From: Evansella vedderi
Lineage (GTDB): Bacteria; Bacillota; Bacilli; Bacillales; Salisediminibacteriaceae
NCBI RefSeq assembly: GCF_030813435.1
Contig: NZ_JAUSUG010000005.1
Location: forward strand, 124,001-188,000
Direction of reading: 5' to 3'
DNA: 64,000 nt
Below are positions 8,753-17,190 of this stretch, one piece after another; positions within the stretch are counted from its first letter, which is position 1; each line of letters opens with the position of its first letter. The translations under genes and the position numbers were made by a program. Under the pieces are notes generated by a model. That model was not told the DNA's origin and searched no databases. It saw only the letters and a program-made list of their open reading frames with translations.

Positions 8753-8863
8753 TCATCATCCCTCCTTTATTTATGATTTGCCAATACATTTTATTGAAAA
8801 TTAATTATATCATAATTACTGATGTAAACTACTAAAAAATTTATTATTTGGAGGAAGAACTTT

Positions 8864-9646
8864 ATGCAGAAACAATTATACCGGTCCATGGTGGAATTAA
8901 CACGAAATCCTATCTATACATCACTCCTCAAATCCTTTGCTACTTCTCGGCTAAGTGGTAAATTAAATCAATCCTTTGCAAAAGCCTTTGGTATAGATGA
9001 TTCAGAGTTAGAAGGAAGCATTTCTGATTACAAAACGTTAAATGATTTCTTTATTCGCAATTTAAAGGAAGGGACTAGACCCATTGCGGAAGGGAAAGAT
9101 ACAATCGCAAGTCCTGTGGATGGTCTTATTTCCCAAGTTGGAGCTATCAATGAAAGGGCTACATTTCATATAAAAGAGCAAGATTATTCCTTACGAAATA
9201 TGCTGGGACTAGAAAAAACAGTGGAACGGTATATTGGAGGGACATTTATACTTTTTTATTTGAGTCCAAAGGATTATCACCGTATTCATAGCCCAATAGA
9301 TGGGGAAGTAACGAAGAGATGGGCCTTAGGAAAATATTCTGAGCCAGTTAATCAATGGGGGCTGCTCCTTGGACAGCAACCGTTGGCTAATAACTATCGT
9401 TTAATTACGGAAATAGAAAACATGGGGAAACGGATGGCAGTTGTAAAAGTCGGTGCATTAAATGTAAATAGCATTCACCCAACACAGGTTGAACGAAGGG
9501 TAATAAAAGGAGAAGAAATGGCTTATTTTACGTTCGGATCCACTGTAATTTTGTTATTTGAAAAAGATATGATAGTGCAAACAGTTGATGTAAAGGGAGA
9601 AGGCATTCCAATAAAACAGGGACAAGCTATCGGTGCTTTGATGTAA
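8864..9646 (+). CDS. psd: Phosphatidylserine decarboxylase proenzyme
   Basis: A 260-residue Psd that converts phosphatidylserine to phosphatidylethanolamine at the membrane. It is a pyruvoyl enzyme: the chain self-cleaves before the Ser in FTFGST near the C-terminus, which is present, and the catalytic HRIHSPIDG and ASPVDG motifs are intact. The start follows GGAGGAAGAAC. It is divergent from pssA, with about 110 bases between them, so the two genes that act in sequence are separate transcripts rather than one operon as in B. subtilis. No SigX-like promoter was recognisable in the gap. Confidence 0.96.
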   Translation: MQKQLYRSMVELTRNPIYTSLLKSFATSRLSGKLNQSFAKAFGIDDSELEGSISDYKTLNDFFIRNLKEGTRPIAEGKDTIASPVDGLISQVGAINERATFHIKEQDYSLRNMLGLEKTVERYIGGTFILFYLSPKDYHRIHSPIDGEVTKRWALGKYSEPVNQWGLLLGQQPLANNYRLITEIENMGKRMAVVKVGALNVNSIHPTQVERRVIKGEEMAYFTFGSTVILLFEKDMIVQTVDVKGEGIPIKQGQAIGALM

Positions 9647-9690
9647 TGTAACCCTTTAAAATTACAACACTAGGGGAGGGGGGGATCTGG

Positions 9691-10821
9691 ATGAAGCTCC
9701 TATCTACTTTAGCCACTCGAATTGTTAAAGAGGTAACCCATATTGTAAATGAAGAGATAATAGTTGTAGATGACAGTGGAATTATTATGGCAGCGAGTGA
9801 TGAAAAACGAGTAGGCAACTTTCATGAAGGAGCTTATAAAGCTGTTCGAAAAAAAGAAAAATTAATTATATCTGACCAGGATGTGGGGCGGTTAAAAGGG
9901 GTAAAGGCAGGTTTAAATTTACCGATAATTTTTGACCACCGAGCTATTGGTGTAATTGGAATAACCGGTAAGCCTGAGAAAGTTAATCATTTTGGAGAAT
10001 TAATTCAACGAATGACAGAATTAATTATTCAAGCGGCCTACACAAGTGAAAGATTAGCTTCAAAATATCGTGGTTTAGAGACCTTTGTATATGAATGGGT
10101 TCATTTAACACAAATCGATCAAGACTTTCTAGAACGGGGAGAAATTCTTGGGATATCTATGTTTCTCCCGAGAGTTTGTGCAATGTATGAGGTCAGGGCA
10201 GAGGAATTGGATGCTGGGGATGATCGGTTAATAGAAAAAGAGGTTATAGAACAAATCAGACTATCCTTCCGAGATAATCCCCAAGACTTAGTAGTAAGGT
10301 GGGGAAATGGAAGGTTTGTATTACTAAAGCATTTTCATGAGGAAGATAAGAGTCAATTGGAACATGCATTATATCAATGTAAGCAACGGATAAAACGAGA
10401 ACAAGGTATTGATGTTTTTGTAGGTATAGGGACGACGGAAAAGGAACCAGATAAATTACATCGTTCTTATCATGCAGCAAGAAAAGCATTATTAGTTTCC
10501 AAGAAAAAAAGTACTATTACCTTTTATAATGAATTAACATTAGATATCGCATTAACGGAAATAACGGAAGAAACTAGGAGAATAGTTGTAAGAAAGGTTT
10601 TAGGTGAAATAGCTAACGATAATGAATTATTAGAGACCTTGAAAGCTTATATTCAACACAACTGTTCCATCAAGGAAACAGCAAAATATCTCCATATTCA
10701 TATTAATACACTTCACTATCGCTTGAAACGAATTAATGAGCTAACAGGAATGCCTTTAAAAGAAACGGAAAATCTCGTTTCCTTTTATTTAGCCTTATCT
10801 TTTTTAAATGAACTTGTATAA
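9691..10821 (+). CDS. CdaR-type transcriptional regulator of sugar diacid/glycolate use
   Basis: A 376-residue regulator. Residues about 4-135 form the diacid-recognition domain (LATRIVKEVTHIVNEEIIVVD...GVIGITGKPEKV), the middle is a GGDEF-like CdaR domain, and residues about 315-370 form a PucR-type helix-turn-helix (CSIKETAKYLHIHINTLHYR). In E. coli CdaR activates glucarate and glycerate genes. Here the gene lies directly before glcD and glcF in the same direction, so control of glycolate oxidation is a reasonable inference. The start has a strong GGGGAGGGGGGAT upstream. A strong terminator separates it from glcD. Confidence 0.88.
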   Translation: MKLLSTLATRIVKEVTHIVNEEIIVVDDSGIIMAASDEKRVGNFHEGAYKAVRKKEKLIISDQDVGRLKGVKAGLNLPIIFDHRAIGVIGITGKPEKVNHFGELIQRMTELIIQAAYTSERLASKYRGLETFVYEWVHLTQIDQDFLERGEILGISMFLPRVCAMYEVRAEELDAGDDRLIEKEVIEQIRLSFRDNPQDLVVRWGNGRFVLLKHFHEEDKSQLEHALYQCKQRIKREQGIDVFVGIGTTEKEPDKLHRSYHAARKALLVSKKKSTITFYNELTLDIALTEITEETRRIVVRKVLGEIANDNELLETLKAYIQHNCSIKETAKYLHIHINTLHYRLKRINELTGMPLKETENLVSFYLALSFLNELV

Positions 10822-10829
10822 ATACACAA

Positions 10830-10894
10830 AAATAAAGTGCTTTCATCTGTGAGAATTGTATTATAAAACATAGATGGGAACGCTTTATTTTTTT
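10830..10894 (+). terminator. Terminator between the CdaR-type gene and glcD
   Basis: AAATAAAGTG pairs with CGCTTTATTT, with an inner partly paired TTCATCTGTG/CATAGATGGGA, and a T-run follows. It implies separate control of glcD. Confidence 0.85.
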
Positions 10895-10947
10895 ATAATA
10901 TTTTTAATGGGGAAGTAATATTTTCACTTAAATGAGGGGGAATTTTC

Positions 10948-12360
10948 ATGTTAAAGCAGGAAGTTAGGGATATGCTTGTATCCATTGTCGGGGATGATAA
11001 TCTGCGGGATTCACAGCAGGATTTAATCGCCTATTCCTATGATGCAACACCAAATTATCAAGCGTTACCTGATGCTGTTATTAAACCAAGAAATACAAAA
11101 GATGTTTCAGAGATTGTCAAAGTTTGCAATGAATACAAGATTCCTATTGTACCAAGGGGAAATGCAACTAATCTATGTGCAGGTACAACACCGTTAGAAG
11201 GCGGTATTGTAATGATTTTTACTCACATGAACCAAATTTTAGAATTAGATGAAGAGAACCTTACTGTTACTGTACAACCTGGAATCATTACATTAAATAT
11301 GATTGAGGCGGTGGAGGCAAAAGGCTTGTTTTACCCTCCGGACCCCTCTTCTATGAAAATTTCTACCATCGGTGGAAATATCAATGAGTGCTCAGGAGGG
11401 TTACGAGGTTTAAAATATGGAGTAACAAGGGACTATGTAATAGGTTTAGAATTCGTTATGCCAAATGGAGATATTGTCCGAACTGGAGGTAAGCTCGCTA
11501 AGGATGTGGCCGGATACGATTTAACTCGCCTAATGGTTGGCTCGGAGGGAACGCTAGGTATTATTACAGAGGCAACCTTAAAGCTAATTCCTAAACCAGA
11601 GTCGAAGAAAACGATGCTTGCTATGTATAATAGCTTGGAAGCAGCTGGGAAGACAGTTTCGGCTATCATTGCTAACAAAATTATCCCAACTACACTAGAA
11701 TTTCTAGATCAACCTACCATTCAAGTGGTGGAAGACTTTGCAAAAATTGGGCTTCCAACAGAAGTGGGGGCAATTCTTTTAATTGAACAGGATGGCCCTT
11801 TAGAAGTGGTTGAGCGGGATAGTAATAAAATTGCAGAGATTTGTGAAGAAGGAGGTGCCATATCAGTAAAAATTGCAGAAACACCGGAAGAGGGAGAAGC
11901 ATTGACAACGGCCAGACGAGCTGCTTTATCTGCACTTGCGAGATTAAAACCTACAACTATATTAGAGGACGCAACAGTACCTCGTTCCAAAATAGCAGAA
12001 ATGGTTCGTGCCATTGAAGAAATAGCCGAACGGAATAACGTTCGAATCTGTACTTTTGGGCATGCAGGGGATGGTAACCTTCATCCAACATGTATGACAG
12101 ACGCACGGGATAAGGAAGAAATGGAACGTGTGGAAAAAGCTTTTGAAGAGGTGTTTGAAAAAGCGATTGAACTGGGAGGTACCATAACTGGGGAACATGG
12201 TGTCGGAGTAATGAAATCACCTTATCTTGCCTGGAAGATTGGAGAGACAGGGGTAAATGCCATGTTAGCTATTAAACAATCCTTTGATCCTAATAATATT
12301 ATGAACCCTGGAAAAATGTTTGCTAAGGAGAGTCGTAAACGGGTGGTGGTTCAAAAATGA
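10948..12360 (+). CDS. glcD: Glycolate oxidase subunit GlcD, FAD-linked
   Basis: A 470-residue FAD-binding oxidoreductase that oxidises glycolate (or D-lactate and related 2-hydroxy acids). The FAD_binding_4 region shows PRGNATNLCAG, PPDPSS, IGGNINECSGGLRGLKYG and VGSEGTLGIITE; the C-terminal FAD-oxidase domain has FGHAGDGNLHP and GTITGEHGVG, typical of the GlcD/D-lactate dehydrogenase family. AAATGAGGGGGAATTTTC precedes the ATG. Its last four bases overlap the start of glcF (ATGA), so the two are translationally coupled and form the catalytic and iron-sulfur subunits. No separate GlcE is present, which is usual in Bacillus. Confidence 0.94.
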   Translation: MLKQEVRDMLVSIVGDDNLRDSQQDLIAYSYDATPNYQALPDAVIKPRNTKDVSEIVKVCNEYKIPIVPRGNATNLCAGTTPLEGGIVMIFTHMNQILELDEENLTVTVQPGIITLNMIEAVEAKGLFYPPDPSSMKISTIGGNINECSGGLRGLKYGVTRDYVIGLEFVMPNGDIVRTGGKLAKDVAGYDLTRLMVGSEGTLGIITEATLKLIPKPESKKTMLAMYNSLEAAGKTVSAIIANKIIPTTLEFLDQPTIQVVEDFAKIGLPTEVGAILLIEQDGPLEVVERDSNKIAEICEEGGAISVKIAETPEEGEALTTARRAALSALARLKPTTILEDATVPRSKIAEMVRAIEEIAERNNVRICTFGHAGDGNLHPTCMTDARDKEEMERVEKAFEEVFEKAIELGGTITGEHGVGVMKSPYLAWKIGETGVNAMLAIKQSFDPNNIMNPGKMFAKESRKRVVVQK

Positions 12361-13739
12361 GCAATTCGAAGATAAATCGTACGAATCAAATCGTAAAAGA
12401 TTTCCAAGAGAAAATGGATTATGATGAATTAATGAACTGTATGCGTTGTGGATTTTGCCTTCCATCTTGTCCAACCTATCGTGAGACAGGAGGAAATGAG
12501 GCAGCTTCACCGAGGGGAAGAATTGCCATGATGAAGGCAGTGGTAGATGGTAAAATGACTCCTGATGAGGATTTTGAAAAACAACTAAGCCTCTGCTTAG
12601 GCTGCCGCGCATGTGAACCAGCCTGCCCACCAGGAGTTAAATACGGACACCTCCTAGAGGATGCAGTAGATATTCTTCAAAAGAATAAGAAGCAGTCTTC
12701 TTCCGTAAAATTTCTTAGAGGGTTTCTTTTTGATCATCTTTTTCCAAAGAAGAGCAATATGATCACTTTTACTGGTTTAATGTGGTTTTACCAAAAAAGC
12801 GGGATTCAAAAGTTTGCAAGGGCTACTAAATTAACTAGGCTTGTTGGGAAGCAGATGAGTGCCATGGAGAGGGTACTACCTGACCTTCCTTCACCAAAAC
12901 AAATGAAGAATCGACCGACATATGTTCAACCAGAGGGAGAAGTAAAGAAGAGGGTAGCGTTCTTTTCCAATTGTATGATGGATACATTATTTTTGGATAC
13001 AAATGATTCCACACTATTTTTATTAAAGAAGGCAAAGTGTGAGGTTGTAATACCGGAGGATCAAACCTGCTGTGGTGCCATCCTAGCCCATAGTGGAGAA
13101 AAGGATAAAGCGAAGGAATTAGCTAAAAAGAATATTGAAGCCTTTGAAAAGGAAAATGTTGATTATATTATATCTAATGCAGGTGGGTGCGGTGCTTTAT
13201 TAGCGGAATATGATCATTTGTTAAAGGATGAATTAGATTGGTTGCCCCGTGCAAAAGCATTTGTAAGAAAGGTAAAGGACATATCTGAAATACTATATGC
13301 TGTTGGATTACCAGAGATGGAGTTACCTCCACAAATTATAACGTATCAAGATTCTTGTCACTTAAGAAATGTGATGAAGACAGCAGCTGCACCACGTAAG
13401 CTTTTGCAATCCATCAAAGGAGTAGCCTATAAGGAGATGGTAGAAGCAGACAGATGCTGCGGTTCAGCAGGAACTTACAATATAATAGAACAGGAAATGT
13501 CTATGCAAATACTAGACCACAAAATGGTAAAAGTTCTTGATACTAAAGCAACTACTATTGTAACGGCTAACCCAGGCTGTCTCTTACAAATGAAGCTAGG
13601 AATTGACAGGGAAGGATACAGTAATACGATGCGAGGGGTTCATATTGTCGATTTGCTAGCAGAGGCTATAAAGTTCAGTGAAGAACAGAAGAAGAACGTA
13701 TTAGACAAAGAAGGTAAGAAACAACCTGTAAATACTTAA
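12357..13739 (+). CDS. glcF: Glycolate oxidase iron-sulfur subunit GlcF
   Basis: A 460-residue electron-transfer subunit. Two 4Fe-4S ferredoxin motifs are seen at the N-terminus: CMRCGFCLPSCP and CLGCRACEPACP. Two CCG domains follow (DQTCCGAILAHSGE with SNAGGCGALL, and ADRCCGSAGTYNI after DSCHLRN), which bind a further cluster. It passes electrons from GlcD to the membrane quinone pool. It starts within the last codon of glcD and ends at a strong two-way terminator facing the mnh operon. All key cysteines are present. Confidence 0.95.
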   Translation: MSNSKINRTNQIVKDFQEKMDYDELMNCMRCGFCLPSCPTYRETGGNEAASPRGRIAMMKAVVDGKMTPDEDFEKQLSLCLGCRACEPACPPGVKYGHLLEDAVDILQKNKKQSSSVKFLRGFLFDHLFPKKSNMITFTGLMWFYQKSGIQKFARATKLTRLVGKQMSAMERVLPDLPSPKQMKNRPTYVQPEGEVKKRVAFFSNCMMDTLFLDTNDSTLFLLKKAKCEVVIPEDQTCCGAILAHSGEKDKAKELAKKNIEAFEKENVDYIISNAGGCGALLAEYDHLLKDELDWLPRAKAFVRKVKDISEILYAVGLPEMELPPQIITYQDSCHLRNVMKTAAAPRKLLQSIKGVAYKEMVEADRCCGSAGTYNIIEQEMSMQILDHKMVKVLDTKATTIVTANPGCLLQMKLGIDREGYSNTMRGVHIVDLLAEAIKFSEEQKKNVLDKEGKKQPVNT

Positions 13740-13791
13740 TTAGGCTGTATTAATGAGATAATGGTATTTGCTTCACGCATGGCAAATACTT

Positions 13792-13841
13792 AGAGGGTGA
13801 CTAAAAAGGTTAAAAACCAACCTTTTTAGTCACCCTCTTTT
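13792..13841. terminator. Two-way terminator between glcF and mnhG
   Basis: A 20-base arm starting AGAGGGTGACTAAAAAGG pairs almost perfectly with CCTTTTTAGTCACCCTCT and has T-runs in both directions. It is the best example of a palindrome type that recurs at 32421, 49136 and, in shorter form, at 3441, 36124 and 48260. Confidence 0.93.
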
Positions 13842-13843
13842 TC

Positions 13844-14206
13844 TCATGATTTTTGTTTCTCTTTTCTATCCAGTTGTTTAATATGTTCACCAAGGTCATC
13901 CTGTAAGCTCTTATCCCATAACTTAACTCCCACATTATAAGCAGATTTTGATATCATAAATCCTGCAACAGGAGCTGTTAAAAAGACAAAGAGAATGGTT
14001 AATAAAAGCTTTCCAGCAAAGATACCCTCAATGAAATAAAAGAATATAAAGACACCAAGAATTATACTGATAACCCCAAGTGTGGCACTTTTGGTTGCTG
14101 CGTGTAACCTTCCATACACGTCAGGGAAACGAATAATACCGATGGCACCTAATAAACTTAATCCTCCACCAATAAGGATTAAGATACTAATCACGATCTC
14201 GGTCAA
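13844..14206 (-). CDS. mnhG: Na+/H+ antiporter subunit G (Mrp)
   Basis: A 120-residue membrane subunit of the Mrp cation/proton antiporter and last gene of the operon. It has the typical IGIIRFPDVYGRLHAATKSAT motif region (conserved across MnhG/PhaG; shown here only in part) and ends with the charged tail VKLWDKSLQDDL. I choose the TTG at 14206 (LTEIVISIL) because AAGGGGGTG lies about six bases before it and this gives the family's usual N-terminus; the first ATG at 14242 adds a non-conserved extension. It overlaps mnhF by 20 bases. Confidence 0.92.
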   Translation of the reverse strand: MTEIVISILILIGGGLSLLGAIGIIRFPDVYGRLHAATKSATLGVISIILGVFIFFYFIEGIFAGKLLLTILFVFLTAPVAGFMISKSAYNVGVKLWDKSLQDDLGEHIKQLDRKEKQKS

Positions 14207-14468
14207 GGACCACACCCCCTTCAATAAACTTTGCAAGTGCAACAGAGCCTATGAATGCAAGGATTGCAATGACTAAAGCAACTTCTGCATATGCTAACGT
14301 TTGTTGCACTATCATGATAACACCAGCAAAGCCAATTAAATTGATTCCGATAGTATCAAGTGCTACAACTCGATCAGACATTGTAGGACCTATTAATACA
14401 CGGATAAAACAAACGAGAATAGAAAGTGACATTAATATTAAAACAATTGTACTCACTGTTTCTAACAT
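14187..14468 (-). CDS. mnhF: Na+/H+ antiporter subunit F (Mrp)
   Basis: A 93-residue protein with three hydrophobic segments, matching the small MnhF/MrpF subunit. LIGPTMSDRVVALDTIG is the characteristic stretch. It begins inside the last codons of mnhE (shared base at 14468) and overlaps mnhG. In B. subtilis MrpF is also linked to bile-salt and Na+ efflux as part of the full complex. Nothing unusual is seen. Confidence 0.93.
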   Translation of the reverse strand: MLETVSTIVLILMSLSILVCFIRVLIGPTMSDRVVALDTIGINLIGFAGVIMIVQQTLAYAEVALVIAILAFIGSVALAKFIEGGVVLDRDRD

Positions 14469-14944
14469 TATTTTGTCACCTCCAGAATAGCCTTTTCAAA
14501 AGAATCGTGGATTTCTTTTATAGCTTCATCTTTATCCTCAATATGAATAAAATGGACGTAAATTGTTTTTCCATTTTCAGAGAAATTCATAGAAAGTGTT
14601 CCAGGTGTTAAGGAAATCATCGTGGCCAGAAGGGTGATTTCCCATTCCGTGTCCAAGTCTGTTGGTACAGCAATGATTCCCGGTCGAATATCCATTTTTG
14701 GACTTAATACAATTTTTATGACATCGATATTGGCAAGGATTAATTTGTAAATGAACAGCACTATAAGTTTAAAAAATGCATAGACCCTTCTCCCGTAAAA
14801 TTCAAAGTTTAGAAGTCCACGTAAAACGAATAGCATTATGAACCCGATAAAATATCCCACAAGGAAATCGATCACTGTAAAGTCATTACGCAATAAAATC
14901 CATAGAAAGGCAATACCAATGTTAAGGAGGATCTGAAATGCCAT
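14468..14944 (-). CDS. mnhE: Na+/H+ antiporter subunit E (Mrp)
   Basis: A 158-residue membrane protein with an N-terminal hydrophobic half (ILLNIGIAFLWILL) and a cytoplasmic C-terminal half containing LTPGTLSMNFSENG, the conserved MnhE signature. AAGGAGGATCTGAA gives a strong ribosome site. It is needed for assembly of the antiporter in studied Mrp systems. The gap to mnhD is five bases. Confidence 0.93.
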   Translation of the reverse strand: MAFQILLNIGIAFLWILLRNDFTVIDFLVGYFIGFIMLFVLRGLLNFEFYGRRVYAFFKLIVLFIYKLILANIDVIKIVLSPKMDIRPGIIAVPTDLDTEWEITLLATMISLTPGTLSMNFSENGKTIYVHFIHIEDKDEAIKEIHDSFEKAILEVTK

Positions 14945-14949
14945 AGTAC

Positions 14950-16434
14950 CTACTCCTTCAGTACAGAATTAATATAGATTGATGGATCTAACATTTGATC
15001 TGCAGCTTCAAACAATAAAATGAAAAGTGGTTCTGCTAGAATCCCCATTAAAAAGCTGATGATAATTAGAGGGATTCCAGGCAATAACAGCTTGCCAACT
15101 TTTCGTTCTTTCGCTTGTTCTGGCGTAAGAGACGGAGAGCCCCAGAATACATACATAAAGATTTTAACCATTGAGAAAAGGGTTAATAGGCCCACTACTA
15201 AGCTTACAAATACGATAAAGTAATTCCCCGCATCTAGACCACCTAAAACAAGAGCGAATTTAGCAAAGAATCCACTTAATGGTGGTATACCTGCTAATGA
15301 TATTGCCGCTATAAAGAACAGCCAACCTAATTGTGGGTGCGTCTTTAATAAACCGCTCATTTTCTTTAAATCTGTTGTACCTGTTACTTTTTCTGTAGCA
15401 CCGCAGTATAAAAATAATGCAGTTTTAACTATCATATTATGAGCAATGATATAAATGGCACCTGCGATTGCCATCTGGGTAAAGATCCCTAATCCCATTA
15501 TCATGTATCCAACCTGGCTGATAATATGAATAGCTAAGATTTTCTTAAAGTCAAATTTAGAAACGGCCCCAATAACTCCTATAAACATCGTTAATCCAGC
15601 TAAGATAAGAATGATATTTAAAGTGAAGTCTTGATTATGCGTAAAAATTAACGTGTATGTACGCATAATGGAATATACTCCTACTTTGGTAAGTAAACCA
15701 CCAAGTAGTGCAGCTACAGCTGTAGGAGGGCCGAAATAGGAATTTGGTAACCAAAAGTGAAGAGGGACCAATGCACCTTTTATACCAAATACGATTAAGA
15801 ATAGAATTGCAATAACCGTTAATACCCCTGTTTGTTCCACTTCACCAATTCTTTCAGCTAAGTGAGCAAAGTTTAAAGTTCCCGTAACAGAATAGAGTAA
15901 TGCTATTGCAATAACAAAGAACATAGATCCAAAAATACTAATTACAACATATTTAAACGATTCTCGAAGTTGATACTTTGTTCTCCCCATAACAATTAAT
16001 ACGAAGGAGGAAAGAAGCATTACTTCAAAGAATACAAACAGGTTAAACATGTCACCTGTTAAGAAAGACCCGTTTACACCAGTGAGTAAGAAAAAATAAA
16101 ACGGATAAAAGTAATATTTCTCTCTATCAGGATGAAGTGTTTGAAAAGCAAAGAATAAACATGCAACCGCCACGATACTTGCTAATGTAACCATTATAGA
16201 AGCAAATAAATCTCCCACAAGTATAATCCCAAACGGCGCTTGCCAATTACCTAATTCAACTGTCATTATCCCGTCTTGATAGATTAAGTAAACCATGTAA
16301 ATTGATACAAATACTAGGCTAAGCGACGTTAATCCACTTACAAATCGTTGTAGTTGTATATTTTTCTTAAATAAGATAAGAATGACACCTACAATAAATG
16401 GTATCAAGACAGGTAGCAATATTATATCATTCAT
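14950..16434 (-). CDS. mnhD: Na+/H+ antiporter subunit D (Mrp)
   Basis: A 494-residue multi-spanning protein homologous to the proton-pumping NuoM/NuoN subunits of complex I. GDMFNLFVFFEVMLLSS, IKGALVPLHFWLPNSYFG and the lysine- and histidine-containing channel helices of this family are present. ATG at 16434 is chosen: AAGGGG lies eight bases before it, whereas a GTG at 16440 is too close. The start lies inside the last codons of mnhC. With MnhA it is thought to form the ion-translocating core. Confidence 0.95.
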   Translation of the reverse strand: MNDIILLPVLIPFIVGVILILFKKNIQLQRFVSGLTSLSLVFVSIYMVYLIYQDGIMTVELGNWQAPFGIILVGDLFASIMVTLASIVAVACLFFAFQTLHPDREKYYFYPFYFFLLTGVNGSFLTGDMFNLFVFFEVMLLSSFVLIVMGRTKYQLRESFKYVVISIFGSMFFVIAIALLYSVTGTLNFAHLAERIGEVEQTGVLTVIAILFLIVFGIKGALVPLHFWLPNSYFGPPTAVAALLGGLLTKVGVYSIMRTYTLIFTHNQDFTLNIILILAGLTMFIGVIGAVSKFDFKKILAIHIISQVGYMIMGLGIFTQMAIAGAIYIIAHNMIVKTALFLYCGATEKVTGTTDLKKMSGLLKTHPQLGWLFFIAAISLAGIPPLSGFFAKFALVLGGLDAGNYFIVFVSLVVGLLTLFSMVKIFMYVFWGSPSLTPEQAKERKVGKLLLPGIPLIIISFLMGILAEPLFILLFEAADQMLDPSIYINSVLKE

Positions 16435-16765
16435 CGGCACTACCCCTTAATTCATCAAGATCGTCTGTTTTATGTGCTTTATACGTTTGATAAGAAAGTA
16501 CAAGTAGAAAAGCTGTTACCCCAAACCCAATTACAATAGCTGTTAAAATAAGTGCCTGTGGCAGAGGGTCTGCATAAGAAGAGGCATACTCACCTAAAAG
16601 CGGTGGAGCACCTTCTTTAAGTCCAGCCATTGTTAAGAAAAGTAGATGGGCACCATGAGCTAGCATAACAAGGCCTAATACTACTCGGAGTAAGCTTTTG
16701 GTTAAAATTAAATACGTACTTACGGAGACTATTACCCCAACCGTAAGAATCATTAATATCTCCAT
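16427..16765 (-). CDS. mnhC: Na+/H+ antiporter subunit C (Mrp)
   Basis: A 112-residue NuoK-like subunit with three membrane helices. The stretch RVVLGLVMLAHGAHLL and the later ALILTAIVIGFGVTAF are typical of MnhC. Its ATG shares one base with the stop of mnhB (TAATG), so the two are coupled. It ends inside the start of mnhD. Confidence 0.94.
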   Translation of the reverse strand: MEILMILTVGVIVSVSTYLILTKSLLRVVLGLVMLAHGAHLLFLTMAGLKEGAPPLLGEYASSYADPLPQALILTAIVIGFGVTAFLLVLSYQTYKAHKTDDLDELRGSADE

Positions 16766-17190
16766 TACGTATCATCCTCCGCAATCGTTAAGATGGATAA
16801 CAAGGCTACGGCCACAACTACTAAATAGATTCCTAAATCAAATGGTAATGCTGTTTTTAATCCAATTTCACCGAATATTGGTACGGTGTAGTACTCAAAA
16901 AATTGAGTTAAATATGGATAACCAAACAACATACTATAGAGCCCTGTACCGATGGCAATAAGTAAACCCCAAGCTATAATTGTCGAGTAATCGAAGGGGA
17001 TAACTTTCTTAATTTTTTTAATATCAAAGCTTACATATAGAAGGAGGAGGGCTGCTGCTGTCATTAAGCCCCCGATAAAACCTCCTCCAGGATTATTGTG
17101 ACCAGCAAAGAATAAAAAGATCGAAAAGGAAAGGATGATAAAGGAAACGATACGTGTAATAGTGTGAAGCATTAAGTAATTCGTTTTCAT
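16765..17190 (-). CDS. mnhB: Na+/H+ antiporter subunit B (Mrp)
   Basis: A 141-residue membrane protein carrying the MnhB domain, with the signature GHNNPGGGFIGGLMTAAAL and four hydrophobic segments. GGAGGGATCGG is the ribosome site, and the gene overlaps the last four bases of mnhA (ATGA arrangement). In two-chain Mrp systems this domain can be fused to MnhA; here it is a separate gene, giving the seven-gene group 1 type. Confidence 0.95.
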   Translation of the reverse strand: MKTNYLMLHTITRIVSFIILSFSIFLFFAGHNNPGGGFIGGLMTAAALLLLYVSFDIKKIKKVIPFDYSTIIAWGLLIAIGTGLYSMLFGYPYLTQFFEYYTVPIFGEIGLKTALPFDLGIYLVVVAVALLSILTIAEDDT